A stretch of 64,000 nucleotides of DNA from Ottowia sp. SB7-C50 (GTDB lineage Bacteria > Pseudomonadota > Gammaproteobacteria > Burkholderiales > Burkholderiaceae_C): positions 2,790,001-2,854,000 of the forward strand of contig NZ_CP136995.1 of NCBI RefSeq assembly GCF_033110285.1, given 5' to 3'. Position numbers and translations under genes: made by a program. The notes beneath the pieces were generated by a model. That model made no database searches. It saw only the letters and a list, made by a program, of their open reading frames with translations, and was not told where the DNA came from. Below are positions 51,630-61,912 of the stretch, piece after piece. The number at the start of each line of letters is the position of its first letter. Position 1 is the first letter of the stretch.

Positions 51630-52028
51630 TCAGCCACCCCGGTTCCTCATCCAGTCGGCGGTCTGGAAGAAGCTGCGGTTCAGCCGCTCGCGCAGCGCCG
51701 GGTCCACGCCGGTTTCGTGCATGGCCTGGTCCATGCAGGCCAGCCATTCGTCGCGCTCCTGGATGCCGATGGAAAACGGCAGGTGGCGCATGCGCAGACG
51801 CGGGTGGCCGAAGCGCTCGACGTAGTAATCGGGCCCACCCAGCCAGCCGCACAGAAACCAGAACAGCTTCTGCCGCGCGTCGTCCAGCGTGCTGCCGTGC
51901 GTGCCGCGCACGGCAGCGTAGCCGGGCTCCAGATCCATCAGGTCGTAAAAGCGCTCGACCAGCGCGCGCACGGCCGGTTCGCCGCCCAGGCGCTCGAACG
52001 GAGTGACGGACTCGGTTTCTTGATTCAA
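51630..52028 (-). CDS. Group II truncated haemoglobin
   Basis: The 132-residue 2/2 haemoglobin of group II (GlbO/trHbO) begins TPFERLGGEPAVRALVERFYDLMD. The haem region reads FWFLCGWLGGPDYYVERFGHPRLRMRH with a candidate proximal His in FGHPRLR, and the G helix has the tryptophan typical of group II (DEWLACMDQAM). Such globins bind oxygen and detoxify NO or peroxides. It lies 27 bp upstream of the broken MFS gene. Confidence 0.92.
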   Translation of the reverse strand: MNQETESVTPFERLGGEPAVRALVERFYDLMDLEPGYAAVRGTHGSTLDDARQKLFWFLCGWLGGPDYYVERFGHPRLRMRHLPFSIGIQERDEWLACMDQAMHETGVDPALRERLNRSFFQTADWMRNRGG

Positions 52029-52054
52029 TTCGGGCTCCTGCCCTTGTTCAAAGC

Positions 52055-52085
52055 CAGTTTTTAGCTACGCAATTTATAGCATTCG
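52055..52085. repeat. AT-rich interspersed element, copy 10 (partial)
   Basis: The stretch AGTTTTTAGCTACGCAATTT followed by ATAGCATTCG shares the TTTTAGCTA...ATAGC pattern. It lies just upstream of the haemoglobin gene. Confidence 0.35.
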
Positions 52086-52150
52086 GCATCGCGTGCGCCA
52101 GCGCGGATTCTAGGGACAAGCGGGCGATGGCGCTGCGGCGTGCGCAGCAC

Positions 52151-53362
52151 TTAATCCTGCAACGAATGGAGCTCAGCGCCCGGCGCCGCCTGGGCCGCCC
52201 GCACCGCTGCGTCGGCCGCGGCATCGGCCTGGGCGGCGGCATGCGCCTGCTCGTCGGCCGACCACAGGGCGTAGGCCGGCGGCGCGTCGGCCGCCGTATC
52301 CGCTTCCCCCGCGTCGTCGGACGGCGCGGGCTCGAACTGCAGCTTGAGCGGATCACCGTAGTCGCGCCGCAGATTCACCGAACTGCCTTCGCCGACCGTG
52401 GCCCAATGGCGTTTCAGCCAGCGCCGCGCGCTGTCCTGGCCCAGGGTGAACAGCTTTTCCACCGTGGCGGGGCGCGGCGACAGCTTGCTGGCCGCAGGCA
52501 TGGCGGCCAGTTCCGCCCCGCCGTCGATGCGGTGCATGTGGATCGGCTTCAGGCCCTCGCTGACCAGCCCGCGCGCCAGGCCGTCGTTGATGAGCGCGAT
52601 GGTGCGCATCTGGGCGATCAGGCTGGCGTTGAAGGTCAGGTCGTTCACGCGGTCGGTGATCTGCGCGTCGCTGGTGGGCGGATCGGACCGCCGCAGCGGG
52701 TTGATCTGCACCAGCAGAATGTCGCTGGTTTCGCCCAGTTCGACCAGCGGCCCCAGCGCCGGGTTGGCCGAATAGCCGCCGTCCCAATAGGGCTTGCCGT
52801 TGATGACGGGCGCCTGAAACAGCTGCGGCAGGCAGCACGAGGCCATCACCGCCTGCGCGGTCAGGCGCTTGCCCGAGAAGATTTCAGCCCGGCCGGTCGC
52901 CACGTCGGTGGCGGCCACGAACACGCGCGGCGCCTTCAGCCGTGCCAGCCGGTCGAAGTCGATCTCGCGCTCCAGCAGCGCGCGCAGCGGGTTGTGGTCG
53001 AGCGGGTTGGTCTGGTAGGGCGACAGGCGCGTCAGCGCACCGGGCAGCACACCGGCCATCAGCCGGCTCAGCCGCGCCGCGCCTTCGCCCAGGGCGCCCA
53101 TGTCCATCACCTTCTTCCACAGGTGCGCCAGGCTGGCGCGGGCGCCTTCCGCCGGGTCCTGCCCCTGGTCCTGTGCCAGCGCCCAGCCGTGAGCCAGCGC
53201 CACGGCATTCACGGCGCCGGCGCTGGTGCCGCTGATGCCGGCCAGGCCCACGCGGCCGTCCAGCAGCAGCGCGTCCAGCACGCCCCAGGTGAACGCGCCG
53301 TGCGCGCCACCGCCTTGCAGGGCCAGGTGAAGGGTTTTGGGTGTATCCACACGATCTGTCAT
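52151..53362 (-). CDS. Patatin-like phospholipase
   Basis: The 403-residue protein carries a patatin domain (about 10-225): oxyanion loop LQGGGAHGAF, nucleophile Ser47 in GISGTSAGAVNA, and the catalytic Asp in YWDGGYSANP. The C-terminal part is a less conserved region ending in a long Ala/Asp-rich helix tail. It hydrolyses acyl esters and may act on membrane lipids or polyhydroxyalkanoate granules. The ATG at 53362 was taken because the longer frame to 53413 shows no conservation. Confidence 0.9.
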   Translation of the reverse strand: MTDRVDTPKTLHLALQGGGAHGAFTWGVLDALLLDGRVGLAGISGTSAGAVNAVALAHGWALAQDQGQDPAEGARASLAHLWKKVMDMGALGEGAARLSRLMAGVLPGALTRLSPYQTNPLDHNPLRALLEREIDFDRLARLKAPRVFVAATDVATGRAEIFSGKRLTAQAVMASCCLPQLFQAPVINGKPYWDGGYSANPALGPLVELGETSDILLVQINPLRRSDPPTSDAQITDRVNDLTFNASLIAQMRTIALINDGLARGLVSEGLKPIHMHRIDGGAELAAMPAASKLSPRPATVEKLFTLGQDSARRWLKRHWATVGEGSSVNLRRDYGDPLKLQFEPAPSDDAGEADTAADAPPAYALWSADEQAHAAAQADAAADAAVRAAQAAPGAELHSLQD

Positions 53363-53526
53363 GCCTTCAGTGAACCATGAACGGACGACAAGTTCGCGGC
53401 CGGCACGCGTCAACGGCGTGTTGGCCTACAGAGAGCAAACTCTAATTTCGGCGGCCTGCGGCAGGTTATAGGCGCCGCGTGCGGCAGCTTGCGTGCCCTG
53501 CGCGCGATGTTGATAAAAATGCGTGG

Positions 53527-53572
53527 CAGCGCTGGCTTGGCAACGCTATGAAGCTATCATTTAAATAGCATT
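53527..53572. repeat. AT-rich interspersed element, copy 11
   Basis: It holds AGCGCTGGCTTGGCAACGCT, ATGAAGCTATCATTTAAATA and GCATTT; the core AGCGCTgg...AGCTATCATTT matches other copies. It lies between the patatin gene and the permease, both read on the minus strand. Confidence 0.55.
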
Positions 53573-53599
53573 TATGCGTGATGGAACACGCGCAACCCG

Positions 53600-56162
53600 C
53601 TATTCCGACGCGCGCCGCAAGGTTTCCACCACCGGGCGGCGCAGCACTTCGCGCAGCCCCCACCAGCCCGCGGCCAGCGCCAGCGTGGCGCCGACGACGC
53701 TGCCCATCAACAACACCCAGGGCGAGGCAGTCCAGTTGAAGTCGAACACGTAGCGCGCCATGGCCCAACCGACGCCAATGGCCACCGCGCTGGCCAGAAA
53801 GCCGGCCAGCAGCCCGACGCCGGCCAGTTCGGCCCGCTGCACATTGCCCAGCAGGCGTTGGCCCGCGCCCAGCGCCCGCATGATGGCGAATTCGCGCGCG
53901 CGTTCTTCGCGCGTGGCGCTGACAGCGGCAAACAGCACGATCAGCCCCGACGCCAGCGTGAAGCCGAACAGGAATTCCACCGCGCGCACCACCTGGTTCA
54001 GCACGCGCTGCACCTGCGCGATGGTGCTGCTCATGTCGACGTTGGTGATGTTGGGAAAGCGCCGCACCAGAGCGTTGTCGAAGCCGGCCGCGCCATCGCC
54101 GGGCCGGCCCAGGCTGGCGGGCACCGTCTCGGGTGCCCGGTAGGCGGCGATGTAGGTGACGGGCATCTCCGGCATCTCGGCCAGCGGAAACATGACGAAG
54201 AAGTTGACGTGCATCGAAGCCCAGTCCACCTTGCGCAGTGACGTGATGCGCGCCTGCGCCTGCATGCCGGCCACGTCGAACGTCATCGTGTCGCCCAGCT
54301 TAAGGCCCAGCGTCTTGGCCAGACCTTCCTCGACGCTGACCGCGCCCGCCTCGCCTGCCTGCCAGCGGCCGGCGGCGATGTCGTTGTGCGGCGGCTTGTC
54401 GGCGGCGTGCGACAGGTTGAATTCGCGGTCCACCAGGCGCTGCGCGCGTTCGTCGGTGAAGTCGGACGGCTCCACCGCGCGGCCATTGATAGCGATCAGC
54501 CGCCCACGGAACATCGGGTACCAGTCAAGCCGGGTGACCCCTGCCTCCTTCAGCGCTGCCCGGAAGGCATCGCCCTGGTCCGGCATCACGTTGATGACGA
54601 AGCGGTTCGGCGCGTCGGCCGGCGTGGCCTGGCGCCAGCTGTCGATGAGGTCGGTGCGCAGCAACACCAGCAGGATGAGCGCGAGCAGGCCCACCGCCAG
54701 GCTGCTGATCTGCACCACCGCGTAGGCCGGCCGTGCCGATATCTGCCGCGTGGCCAGCACCATCCAGCGCGGCGCCGTCTGCTCGTTGACGGCGCCGCGC
54801 AGCAGCCGCACCACCCCCCCACGACAGCAGCGCGAAGACCGCCACCGCGCCCGCAAAGCCGCCGACCGCGATCGCCCCCAGTTTCAGGTCGGAGCTGACG
54901 GCCAGCAGCAGCGCCGCAAAGCCCGCCACGCCCAGCGCCAGCACCGCCAGCGATGCCGGCTTGAGCGCACCCACGTCGCGCCGCATCACGCGCAGCGGCG
55001 GCACCTGTGCCAGCTGCAGCACCGGCGGCAGCCCGAAGGCGACCAGCAGCGTCAGCCCGATGCCCATGCCGAACACCACCGGCCACGCGCTGGGCGCAGG
55101 CAGCGTCGATTCGACCAGCCCCGCCAGCATGACCACAAACACATGGTGCAAGGCGTAGCCGATCAGCACCCCGGCCGCGCTGGCGGCCGCGCCCACCAGC
55201 AGGAATTCGACCGTGTAGGCGCCGGCGATGCGGCGCTGCGGCAGGCCCAGCACGCGCAGCATGGCCGATGCGTCCAGGTGGCGCGCCGCAAAGCCGCGCG
55301 CCGCCAGCGCCACCGCCACCGCCGACAGCAGCGCCGCCAGCAGCGCCACCAGGTTGAGAAACTTGCCGGCGCGGTCGAGCGTGCGCGTCATCTCGGGCCG
55401 GCCGCTGTCCAGCGATTCCAGCCGCACGCCATGCACGCCGGGCTTCTTGAGTTCGGCGTCGGCCCAGGCGACGTACTGCCGCACGGCCGCGTCGTCGCCC
55501 GCCACCGCCAGGCGGTAGGTGATGCGGCTGGCCGGCTGCACCAGCCCGGTCTGCGCCAGGTCGGCGGCATGCAGCATCACGCGCGGCGCGAGGGTCATGA
55601 AGCCCGAGCCGCGGTCCGGCTCCTGTGCGATCAGCTGGGCGATGCGAAAGGCTGTGTCGCCCAGCAGCAGCGTATCGCCCGGCTTCACGCCCAGCGCCTC
55701 CAACAGCGCCGGATCGACCCACACCGTGCCGCGCTGGGGGATGTCGCTGGTTGGCACGCCATCGCGGTCCTGCGCGTCGCGGGCCAGGCGCAACTGGCCG
55801 CGCAGGGGGTAGCCCGCGTCCACGGCCTTGAGCGCCACCAGCCGCGTGGCGCCGCCCTGCGCATCGGGCGCGCGGCCCATGGTGGGAAAACTGAGCGTCA
55901 AGGCCTGCTGCAGATTCAGCGCGCGGGCCTGTTCGGTCCACGCGGCGGCGGGCGGGTTGTCGCTGACCACCACCACATCGCCACCCAGCAGCTGCCGCGC
56001 ATCGCGCTGCAGGCCGCCCTGCAGCCGGTCGGAGAAAAAACCCACGCTGGTCAGCGCGGCGACCGCCAGCGTGACGGCCACCATCAGCAGGCGCAACTCG
56101 CCCGAGCGCAGGTCGCGCCACAGGCTGCGCCAGCCCAGGGTCCATGAGGTGATGGGGTTCAT
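53600..56162 (-). pseudogene. FtsX-type ABC transporter permease (YbbP-like) with a single-base frameshift
   Basis: Correcting one base gives a permease of about 853 residues. The first part (start at 56162, MNPITSWTLGWRSLWRDL) reads to AVFALLSWGGG, with a MacB-like periplasmic domain and helices. The second part continues in the next frame as VVRLLRGAVNEQTAPRWMVLATRQISARPAYAVVQ and runs to 53600, ending TREERAREFAIMRALGAGQ... LRRPVVETLRRASE. The shift lies in a run of seven G (plus-strand C at 54814-54820). The ATPase partner is not in the window. Length is otherwise normal, so this may be a recent or artefactual change. Confidence 0.85.
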
Positions 56163-56262
56163 CGTGATGTCGTGCGCCCCTGCGGGGTGCGGTAAAAAAG
56201 AAAGCGCACGCCGGCGCCGGGCCATGCCGGAGCGCGTTCGGTGCGGCGGATGCGCGCGTCCC

Positions 56263-57951
56263 TCATGGCTGGCCGGATCGACATTCGTAGCTGGCGGCGC
56301 GCGCGGCGTCGCCGCCCACGTAATGCGGGTACGCCGGATAGCGGCACATCGGGCGCTCGGCCAGCCGCGCAAAGGCAGGCGCGGGGCCGTGCGCGGTCTG
56401 CACCAACGCATCGGCGGGCGCGCGGCCCTGCGTGACCCAGGCATCGAGCGGATCCAGCAAGTCGACCATCGTCGGCACCGGCGCACCGGTGGTGACGGAA
56501 CGCGCGTTGCCGCTGTGCGTCGAGGCGGGCGACACGTACAGGCGCAGCGAACGCTCGACCGCCGCCGCGCCCAGCCTGTGGGTGACGGCCTGCACGTAGG
56601 CTACACCCATCTGCGGGCTTTGCGCGCGGTCGGCGGCGTTCTCGCGCACGATGAGCTTGCCGCCGCGTGCAAAGAAGGCCGAGAGGTCGGGGTTGGTGGA
56701 ATCCATCAGCGCCGACGTGCGCTGCACGCGGGCGGCAAAGGCTTCGGGGCGGTAGGCGCGCACGTCGTAAGCGGCGTCGCGCGCGATGGCGTAGCGAACC
56801 CAGTTGCTGCCATACAGCCACTGCGTGGCGGCGGTGGCCGGCGCCGGCGGCACTGTGGGCGCGGCGGTGCCGGTCACCCAGCGCACCAGATTGAGCGCGC
56901 TGGGGCCGTCCAGGCTGTCTTCGTGGCCCCACCACCACGCCGGGTATTGCGTCAGGCCGTTGGCCAGCGGAAAGCTGAAGGTGTAGGGGCCGTGGATGGC
57001 GCCCAGCGTGGCCAGCTCGGCATCCGACAGGCATTGCGCGCCGGCGTCGCTGCCGCCCGCGCAGCGCAGCGCAGCCAGGTTCACGCGGCGCTGGCAGGCC
57101 AGGTAGTGGTTGACCACGCCGTCGGCCAGGCCGTCGAGCGCGTCGCAGGCCTCGGCCACCGCGCGCGAAATGCGGGGCGCCTTGCCGGCGTCGAGCCAGT
57201 CGCCGAGCTGCGGCAGCTGGTTGCGCACGAAGGCGTGGAACAGGCCCGTCCAGTGGATGACGGGCACCACGCTGACGATGCCGTCGTAGTCGCGCGGAAA
57301 GCGCTGCGCCATCGTCAGGCCCTCGCGCCCGCCTTCCGATCCGCCGAAGTAGTACACGCGCTGCGGCGCACGGCCATAGTGCGTGCGCGCCAGGTGCACC
57401 GCCACGTCGCGCACCTTCTTGTACGACGCGAAGGCAAAGTTTTCGAGCATCTCGTCGTGAAGTGCAAACGCGCCCGGCTCGCTGGGCGGAAAGCTGGCCG
57501 CCTGATGCCCCGAATCGGTGCCGAAGGTGAGGTAGCCGCGCGCAATGGGCAGTGCGTCGGTGGGCGCGGCATCGCGCAGCGGCGTCAGCCCCGTGACCAG
57601 CACGCCGTTGTAGCCACCACCCCCGTATTGCAGGGCTTTGCCGTTCCAGGCCGTGGGCAGGTTGATCTGGAAGTGGATCGCCTGCGCCGCCGCATCGCGC
57701 GGGGCGATGCGGCCCAGCACCTTGCAGAATGCGGGCACAGCCGCCGCGCCTACGCCGGATGGCGCTACGTTTTCTGAAGCATCCACGCGCGCATCGCCGC
57801 TGTGCAGGCCCATCTGCGCGGCGGGAATGACCAGGCCGTTCAGGCCGGCGCAATCGGTGCGCGCGGCCTCGGTGCGCGGCGCGGGAACGGTGCCGCAGCC
57901 CGCCAGTGCCACGAGGCCAGCGGTCAGTGCAAGGGATCGGATGAGCGTCAT
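56263..57951 (-). CDS. Tannase/feruloyl esterase family lipoprotein
   Basis: The 562-residue lipoprotein (Cys19 in LVALAGC) has the tannase/feruloyl esterase fold. The early block [11 protein letters not shown] and [22 protein letters not shown] are typical. The nucleophile is in [13 protein letters not shown]. An Asp (SGLDPDL-like position in [17 protein letters not shown]) and a late histidine (STHSGNARS) complete the triad. Paired cysteines near the N-terminus and in the nucleophile and histidine regions could form the disulphide known in the family. Substrate (tannin, ferulate or other ester) is inferred only. Confidence 0.88.
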   Translation of the reverse strand: MTLIRSLALTAGLVALAGCGTVPAPRTEAARTDCAGLNGLVIPAAQMGLHSGDARVDASENVAPSGVGAAAVPAFCKVLGRIAPRDAAAQAIHFQINLPTAWNGKALQYGGGGYNGVLVTGLTPLRDAAPTDALPIARGYLTFGTDSGHQAASFPPSEPGAFALHDEMLENFAFASYKKVRDVAVHLARTHYGRAPQRVYYFGGSEGGREGLTMAQRFPRDYDGIVSVVPVIHWTGLFHAFVRNQLPQLGDWLDAGKAPRISRAVAEACDALDGLADGVVNHYLACQRRVNLAALRCAGGSDAGAQCLSDAELATLGAIHGPYTFSFPLANGLTQYPAWWWGHEDSLDGPSALNLVRWVTGTAAPTVPPAPATAATQWLYGSNWVRYAIARDAAYDVRAYRPEAFAARVQRTSALMDSTNPDLSAFFARGGKLIVRENAADRAQSPQMGVAYVQAVTHRLGAAAVERSLRLYVSPASTHSGNARSVTTGAPVPTMVDLLDPLDAWVTQGRAPADALVQTAHGPAPAFARLAERPMCRYPAYPHYVGGDAARAASYECRSGQP

Positions 57952-58079
57952 GGTTCAGGCCTTGTGCGGTGCGACGTCTACGGCCATTGTGCCCGCGGCC
58001 GAATCGCCGTACCGGCCGCACCGGGTCGGCCCGTGCATTAAATTGGCAGCACCACCAGACCCCACCCGCAAGGAAACCC

Positions 58080-58976
58080 ATGCCGACCTACAGCACCCTG
58101 CTGATCGAACCCGACGCCGACAACCCACGCGTGGCGCGCCTGCGGCTGAACCGGCCAGAGCGGCTGAACGCCATCAACAACGAGATGCCGCGCGAGATTC
58201 GCGCTGCGGTGGAATGGGCCGAGAGCCAGGCCGCCATCCACGTCACCGTGGTGGAAGGCGCGGGCAAGGGCTTCTGCGGCGGCTACGACCTGGCGCAGAC
58301 GGCCCAGGAGCACATCGAGCACCCCTGCCAGCAGGAAAGCCAGCCCTGGGACCCGATGGTCGACTATGCCTTCATGAAGCGCAACACCGAGGACTTCATG
58401 AGCCTGTGGCGCTGCGCCAAACCGACCATCGCCAAGGTGCACGGCGCGGCCGTGGCGGGCGGCAGCGACATTGCGCTGTGTTGCGACCTGCTGGTGATGG
58501 CGGACGACGCGCGCATCGGCTACATGCCGACGCGCGTGTGGGGTTGCCCCACCACGGCCATGTGGACGCACCGGCTGGGCCCCACGCGCGCCAAGCAACT
58601 CATGTTCACAGGCGACATCATCAACGGCCGCACCGCCGCCGACTGGGGCCTGGCCAACCTGGCCGTGCCTGCGGATGAACTGGACGCCGCCACCCTGCGC
58701 CTGGCCACGCGCATTGCCAGCGTGCCCAGCGGCCACCTGCGCATGCACAAGCTGGTGGTGAATCAGATCATGCTGACCATGGGGCTGGAGCAGGCGCAGA
58801 CGCTGGCCACCGTGTTCGATGGCATCACGCGCCACAACCCGGAAGGCCTGTGGTTCCGCCGCCATGCGCAGGAGCATGGATTCAAGTCGGCCATCGAGTG
58901 GCGCGACAGCGGACGGCCGATTCCGGAAGGCGACGAGGCACGGGCGCTGATCCGCGCGATGGAGGGCAAGCCTTAG
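58080..58976 (+). CDS. Crotonase-fold (enoyl-CoA hydratase-like) protein
   Basis: The 298-residue protein is of the crotonase family. The conserved blocks are [31 protein letters not shown] (oxyanion hole) and the long [40 protein letters not shown] loop. It starts at ATG 58080 after an AAGGAAACCC site and ends at a TAG that overlaps the fdhD stop (TTAG). Its partner pathway is not evident from the immediate neighbours. Confidence 0.9.
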   Translation: MPTYSTLLIEPDADNPRVARLRLNRPERLNAINNEMPREIRAAVEWAESQAAIHVTVVEGAGKGFCGGYDLAQTAQEHIEHPCQQESQPWDPMVDYAFMKRNTEDFMSLWRCAKPTIAKVHGAAVAGGSDIALCCDLLVMADDARIGYMPTRVWGCPTTAMWTHRLGPTRAKQLMFTGDIINGRTAADWGLANLAVPADELDAATLRLATRIASVPSGHLRMHKLVVNQIMLTMGLEQAQTLATVFDGITRHNPEGLWFRRHAQEHGFKSAIEWRDSGRPIPEGDEARALIRAMEGKP

Positions 58977-59917
58977 GCCGCCGGCTCGGCGCGCGCCGCG
59001 GCCAGCTCGGGCTGCCACAGCAGCCGCTCGGGTGCGCTATAGCACAAAAAGCGGCGGTTCAGCGCCCGGCCGATGGCGCACAGGCCCAGACGGCGCGCCA
59101 CGTACAGGCCCATCTGCGTGATGCCGCTGCGCGACACCACGATGGGCACGCCCATCTGGGCCGACTTGATGACCATCTCGCTCGTCAGGCGGCCCGTGGT
59201 GTAGAACAGCTTGTCGTCACCGCGCTGCGTGTCGGCGTCCTGCAGTGCCATCCACCCAGCTATGGTATCAATAGCATTGTGGCGGCCTACGTCCTCGACG
59301 AAGCGCAGCATGTGCTCGCCACGAAAGAGCGCGCAGCCGTGCACCGAGCCGGCCGACTTGTACGTGCTTTCCTGCAGGCGGATGGCGTTCAGCACGCCGT
59401 ACAGCTGCGCCTGCGTGAGCGTGGCGTCGCCCAGCTGGATGCGGTCGACGTCGGCCATCAGGTCGCCGAACACGCTGCCCTGCCCGCAGCCAGTGGTGAC
59501 CACGCGCTGGGCGGTGCGTTCCTCAATGCGCTCGATGCCGCGCCGCGTGCGCACGGCCGCCGCGCCGATGTCCCAGTCGACGGTGATGGAGTCGATCTCG
59601 TCGGCCCCGCCGATCAGGCGTTGGTTCAGCAGGTAGCCCAGCACCAGCCATTCGGGGTGCGCGCCCAGCGTCATCAGCGTGACCAGTTCGCGCTTGTCCA
59701 CGTACAGCGTGAGCGCGCGCTCAGCGGGAATCGACACCTGCTGGCGCCGGCCATGCTCGTCCACCACCTCGACCTCGTCGGTCAGGGGTGCGCTGGCATG
59801 GGTCAGGCGCGGCAGGGCTGTCAGGGCGATGGTCCAAATAAAAAGGCGATGCGCGACGCAGCGCTCGCCTGGGAGTGGCGAGCCACAGGGCGAGGGATGG
59901 GGGGGCGCGGGCGGCAC
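58973..59917 (-). CDS. fdhD: Formate dehydrogenase accessory sulfurtransferase
   Basis: The protein is FdhD, which transfers sulfur to the molybdenum cofactor of formate dehydrogenase. Family blocks are the [25 protein letters not shown]-terminus, the [12 protein letters not shown]... [10 protein letters not shown] segment and the catalytic [13 protein letters not shown] (single Cys). The later [26 protein letters not shown] and [10 protein letters not shown] blocks follow. The start is uncertain: homology begins near 59824 but the first in-frame ATG is at 59917. It is the last gene of the fdh operon and convergent with the crotonase. Confidence 0.9.
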   Translation of the reverse strand: MPPAPPHPSPCGSPLPGERCVAHRLFIWTIALTALPRLTHASAPLTDEVEVVDEHGRRQQVSIPAERALTLYVDKRELVTLMTLGAHPEWLVLGYLLNQRLIGGADEIDSITVDWDIGAAAVRTRRGIERIEERTAQRVVTTGCGQGSVFGDLMADVDRIQLGDATLTQAQLYGVLNAIRLQESTYKSAGSVHGCALFRGEHMLRFVEDVGRHNAIDTIAGWMALQDADTQRGDDKLFYTTGRLTSEMVIKSAQMGVPIVVSRSGITQMGLYVARRLGLCAIGRALNRRFLCYSAPERLLWQPELAAARAEPAA

Positions 59918-59964
59918 CAGTCTACTGCGCCGCGATGACGCTGCCGGCGGCAGCGCCTGTCGTG

Positions 59965-60447
59965 TCAGCGCTTCGGCGTCGCGGCAACCGACGCCGTGGA
60001 CGCCGCCGGAGCCACGCCGGACGCGGCGGTGGCCACGGGCGGTGCCGAGGCCGCCGTGGCGGGGCCAGCGGAAGTCTTGGCCTCAGCTTGTGTCTGCGGC
60101 GTATTCACGGGCGGCGCGGCCGCCGTGGCCGCTGGCGAATGCGCACCAGCCTGCTCCAGCGGCTTGGTCTCAGCCGGCGTGTAGACGAACGGGCCGGGAT
60201 CGGTACACGCCGCCGTGTTCACGGCCGGGCCGGGCGCGGGCCGATTGGCCGGAACGTGGGCGCGGTAGTAGGCAGCCACCCGGTCCTGCGCCTGGCACAG
60301 CTTGTAGCCATCGACCTTGCCCTGCCAGGCCGTCTTGGCGGCGGCTTCGTCGGCCTTGGCCTTGGCCTCGGGACTGAGCGGGGGCAGCTTGGCCAACGCC
60401 GAGCCGCACAGCGCGGAGGTCGCAAGAAGAAGGAGAACGCGTTTCAT
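59965..60447 (-). CDS. Secreted Pro/Ala-rich protein of the fdh operon
   Basis: The 160-residue protein begins with a clear signal peptide (MKRVLLLLATSALCGSALA). A short ordered region follows (KLPPLSPEAKAKADEAAAKTAWQGKVDGYKLCQAQDRVAAYYR) with a cysteine, then CTDPGPFVY. The C-terminal 80 residues are low-complexity Ala/Pro/Val/Thr. It is exported, but the function is unknown. Its start is 17 bp after the fdhC stop and its end lies before fdhD, so it is part of the same operon. Confidence 0.75.
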   Translation of the reverse strand: MKRVLLLLATSALCGSALAKLPPLSPEAKAKADEAAAKTAWQGKVDGYKLCQAQDRVAAYYRAHVPANRPAPGPAVNTAACTDPGPFVYTPAETKPLEQAGAHSPAATAAAPPVNTPQTQAEAKTSAGPATAASAPPVATAASGVAPAASTASVAATPKR

Positions 60448-60464
60448 GGATTCAAGACCTCGCT

Positions 60465-61658
60465 TCAGGCAGATGCGGCGGGCACGGCCGGGGACCTCGG
60501 CTCGGGCGGCGGGTTCGACCGCTGGGCTGGAATCTTGCCAGCCACGATGTCGTCGTACCACAGCGCGTGGTGCTCCTTGGCCCACTGCTCATCCACCCAG
60601 CCGGTGCGCATGGCCTTGTAGGCCCCACGCACACCCAGCGTGCCCATGTAGATGTGGCCCAGCAGCATGGCCATCATGATGACGGTGGCCGTCAGGTGGA
60701 TCATGTGCGCCACCTGCATCTGGCCGCGCGTTTCGCCCCAGCCGGGAATGAGCTTGTCGAGAATGAGGCCCGAGCCCACGGCGATAAGCCCGGGGAAGAA
60801 CATGCCCCACCAGTACATGCCTTTCTCGGCCGGGTTGAAGCGGTGCGAGGGGACCTGCTCGTTACCCAGCATGCCTCCGCCGCTCATGAGCCACTTGAAA
60901 TCCCAGATGCTGGCGATGTTGTCCTTCATGAAGGTGATCAGCACGATCACCAGCGACACGGCGAACAGCGGCCCGGCAAAGTTGTGAATGTTCTTGAGCA
61001 GATACGTCAGCCAGCCGAACAGATGCAGGCCGAGTACCGGCTTCAGGAAAAACTGGCCGAACGCGATGACGATGCCCGACACGGCCAGGGCCACAAAGGC
61101 GATGGCGTTGGTCCAGTGCGCCGCGCGCTCGAACGGCGTGAAGCGCTCGATGACCGGCGTGCCGTCGTTGTTGGCGTGACCCAGCTTGCCCTTGGCAAAG
61201 AAGAACAGCACCAGCGCCAGCAGCGCAATCACGATCAACGAGCCACCGTACGGAATCAGCCAGTGGTTGCGCACCTGCCGCCAGGCTTCGCCCGCCGTGG
61301 TGAAGCGCGAGCCGGGGTACTGCACCATCGGCTGGATCAGGTTGCCGGCTTCGGGCGCTTCGGACTTGGGCAGGCTGCTGTAGCCCGTCACGCCGCTGCC
61401 GACCGCACGCCACATGGGCGCGTTGTTGCCGGGCTGCACGCGGGCGCGCTCGCCGTTGGTCTGGTTGGCGTAGTTGGGGTCGGACGCGGCGTCGGGCGCC
61501 AGTTCGAACACGTTGGCACTTTTGATGCCGGGCATGGCGGCAGCGGGCGCGGCCGCAGCGCTGGCCGCCACCGCAGGCGCCGGAGCAGATTGCGCCCAGC
61601 CCGTGCCGGACGCGGCAAGCGCCAGCAAGGCGGCGCCGAAGAGGGTCATGCAACGCAT
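60465..61658 (-). CDS. fdhC: Formate dehydrogenase cytochrome b (gamma) subunit
   Basis: The 397-residue subunit has an N-terminal secretion signal (MRCMTLFGAALLALAASGTGWAQ) and a periplasmic extension of about 120 residues. A four-helix membrane cytochrome b domain of the FdnI type follows (WLIPYGGSLIVIALLALVLFFF, then RFTPFERAAHWTNAIAFVALAVSG, and haem-ligand His in NIHNFAGPLF and VAHMIHLTATVI). It passes electrons from formate oxidation in the periplasm to quinones. It starts 11 bp after the lipoprotein stop. Confidence 0.93.
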   Translation of the reverse strand: MRCMTLFGAALLALAASGTGWAQSAPAPAVAASAAAAPAAAMPGIKSANVFELAPDAASDPNYANQTNGERARVQPGNNAPMWRAVGSGVTGYSSLPKSEAPEAGNLIQPMVQYPGSRFTTAGEAWRQVRNHWLIPYGGSLIVIALLALVLFFFAKGKLGHANNDGTPVIERFTPFERAAHWTNAIAFVALAVSGIVIAFGQFFLKPVLGLHLFGWLTYLLKNIHNFAGPLFAVSLVIVLITFMKDNIASIWDFKWLMSGGGMLGNEQVPSHRFNPAEKGMYWWGMFFPGLIAVGSGLILDKLIPGWGETRGQMQVAHMIHLTATVIMMAMLLGHIYMGTLGVRGAYKAMRTGWVDEQWAKEHHALWYDDIVAGKIPAQRSNPPPEPRSPAVPAASA

Positions 61659-61669
61659 GGCAAGTGCCC

Positions 61670-61912
61670 TCACTTGTGGATGATCCGGGTGTATTCGTTC
61701 TGGCCGTACTGACCGCGCGCGCGCAATTCCTGCGACCAGCTCTGCGCATCGCCCGCCTTCCAGCCCGGCGACGTGAACGATGCCACGCCCGTGCCGTTGT
61801 ACGCCGGCGCGGCGACACCCGATGCGCCGCGCAGGTCCTGCGACTTCTCGCCACAGGCAGCCAGCAGCAAGGCCGCCGCCGCGGCAGACAGCACCATCAT
61901 TCGCGTCTTCAT
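61670..61912 (-). CDS. Small lipoprotein of the fdh operon
   Basis: The 80-residue lipoprotein has a signal with Cys20 in LLLAACG. The mature part (EKSQDLRGASGVAAPAYNGTGVASFTSPGWKAGDAQSWSQELRARGQYGQNEYTRIIHK) is hydrophilic. It starts in the end of fdhB (4-bp ATGA overlap), so it is translated together with the formate dehydrogenase subunits. Family not recognised. It could help assembly or quality control of the complex. Confidence 0.8.
   Translation of the reverse strand: MKTRMMVLSAAAAALLLAACGEKSQDLRGASGVAAPAYNGTGVASFTSPGWKAGDAQSWSQELRARGQYGQNEYTRIIHK

Noticed and set aside
59491..59525. Loss of a catalytic CxxC in fdhD
   Set aside because: Only one cysteine is present in TTGCGQGS, but one cysteine is thought to suffice for the sulfur-transfer step in this family, so I do not call it defective.
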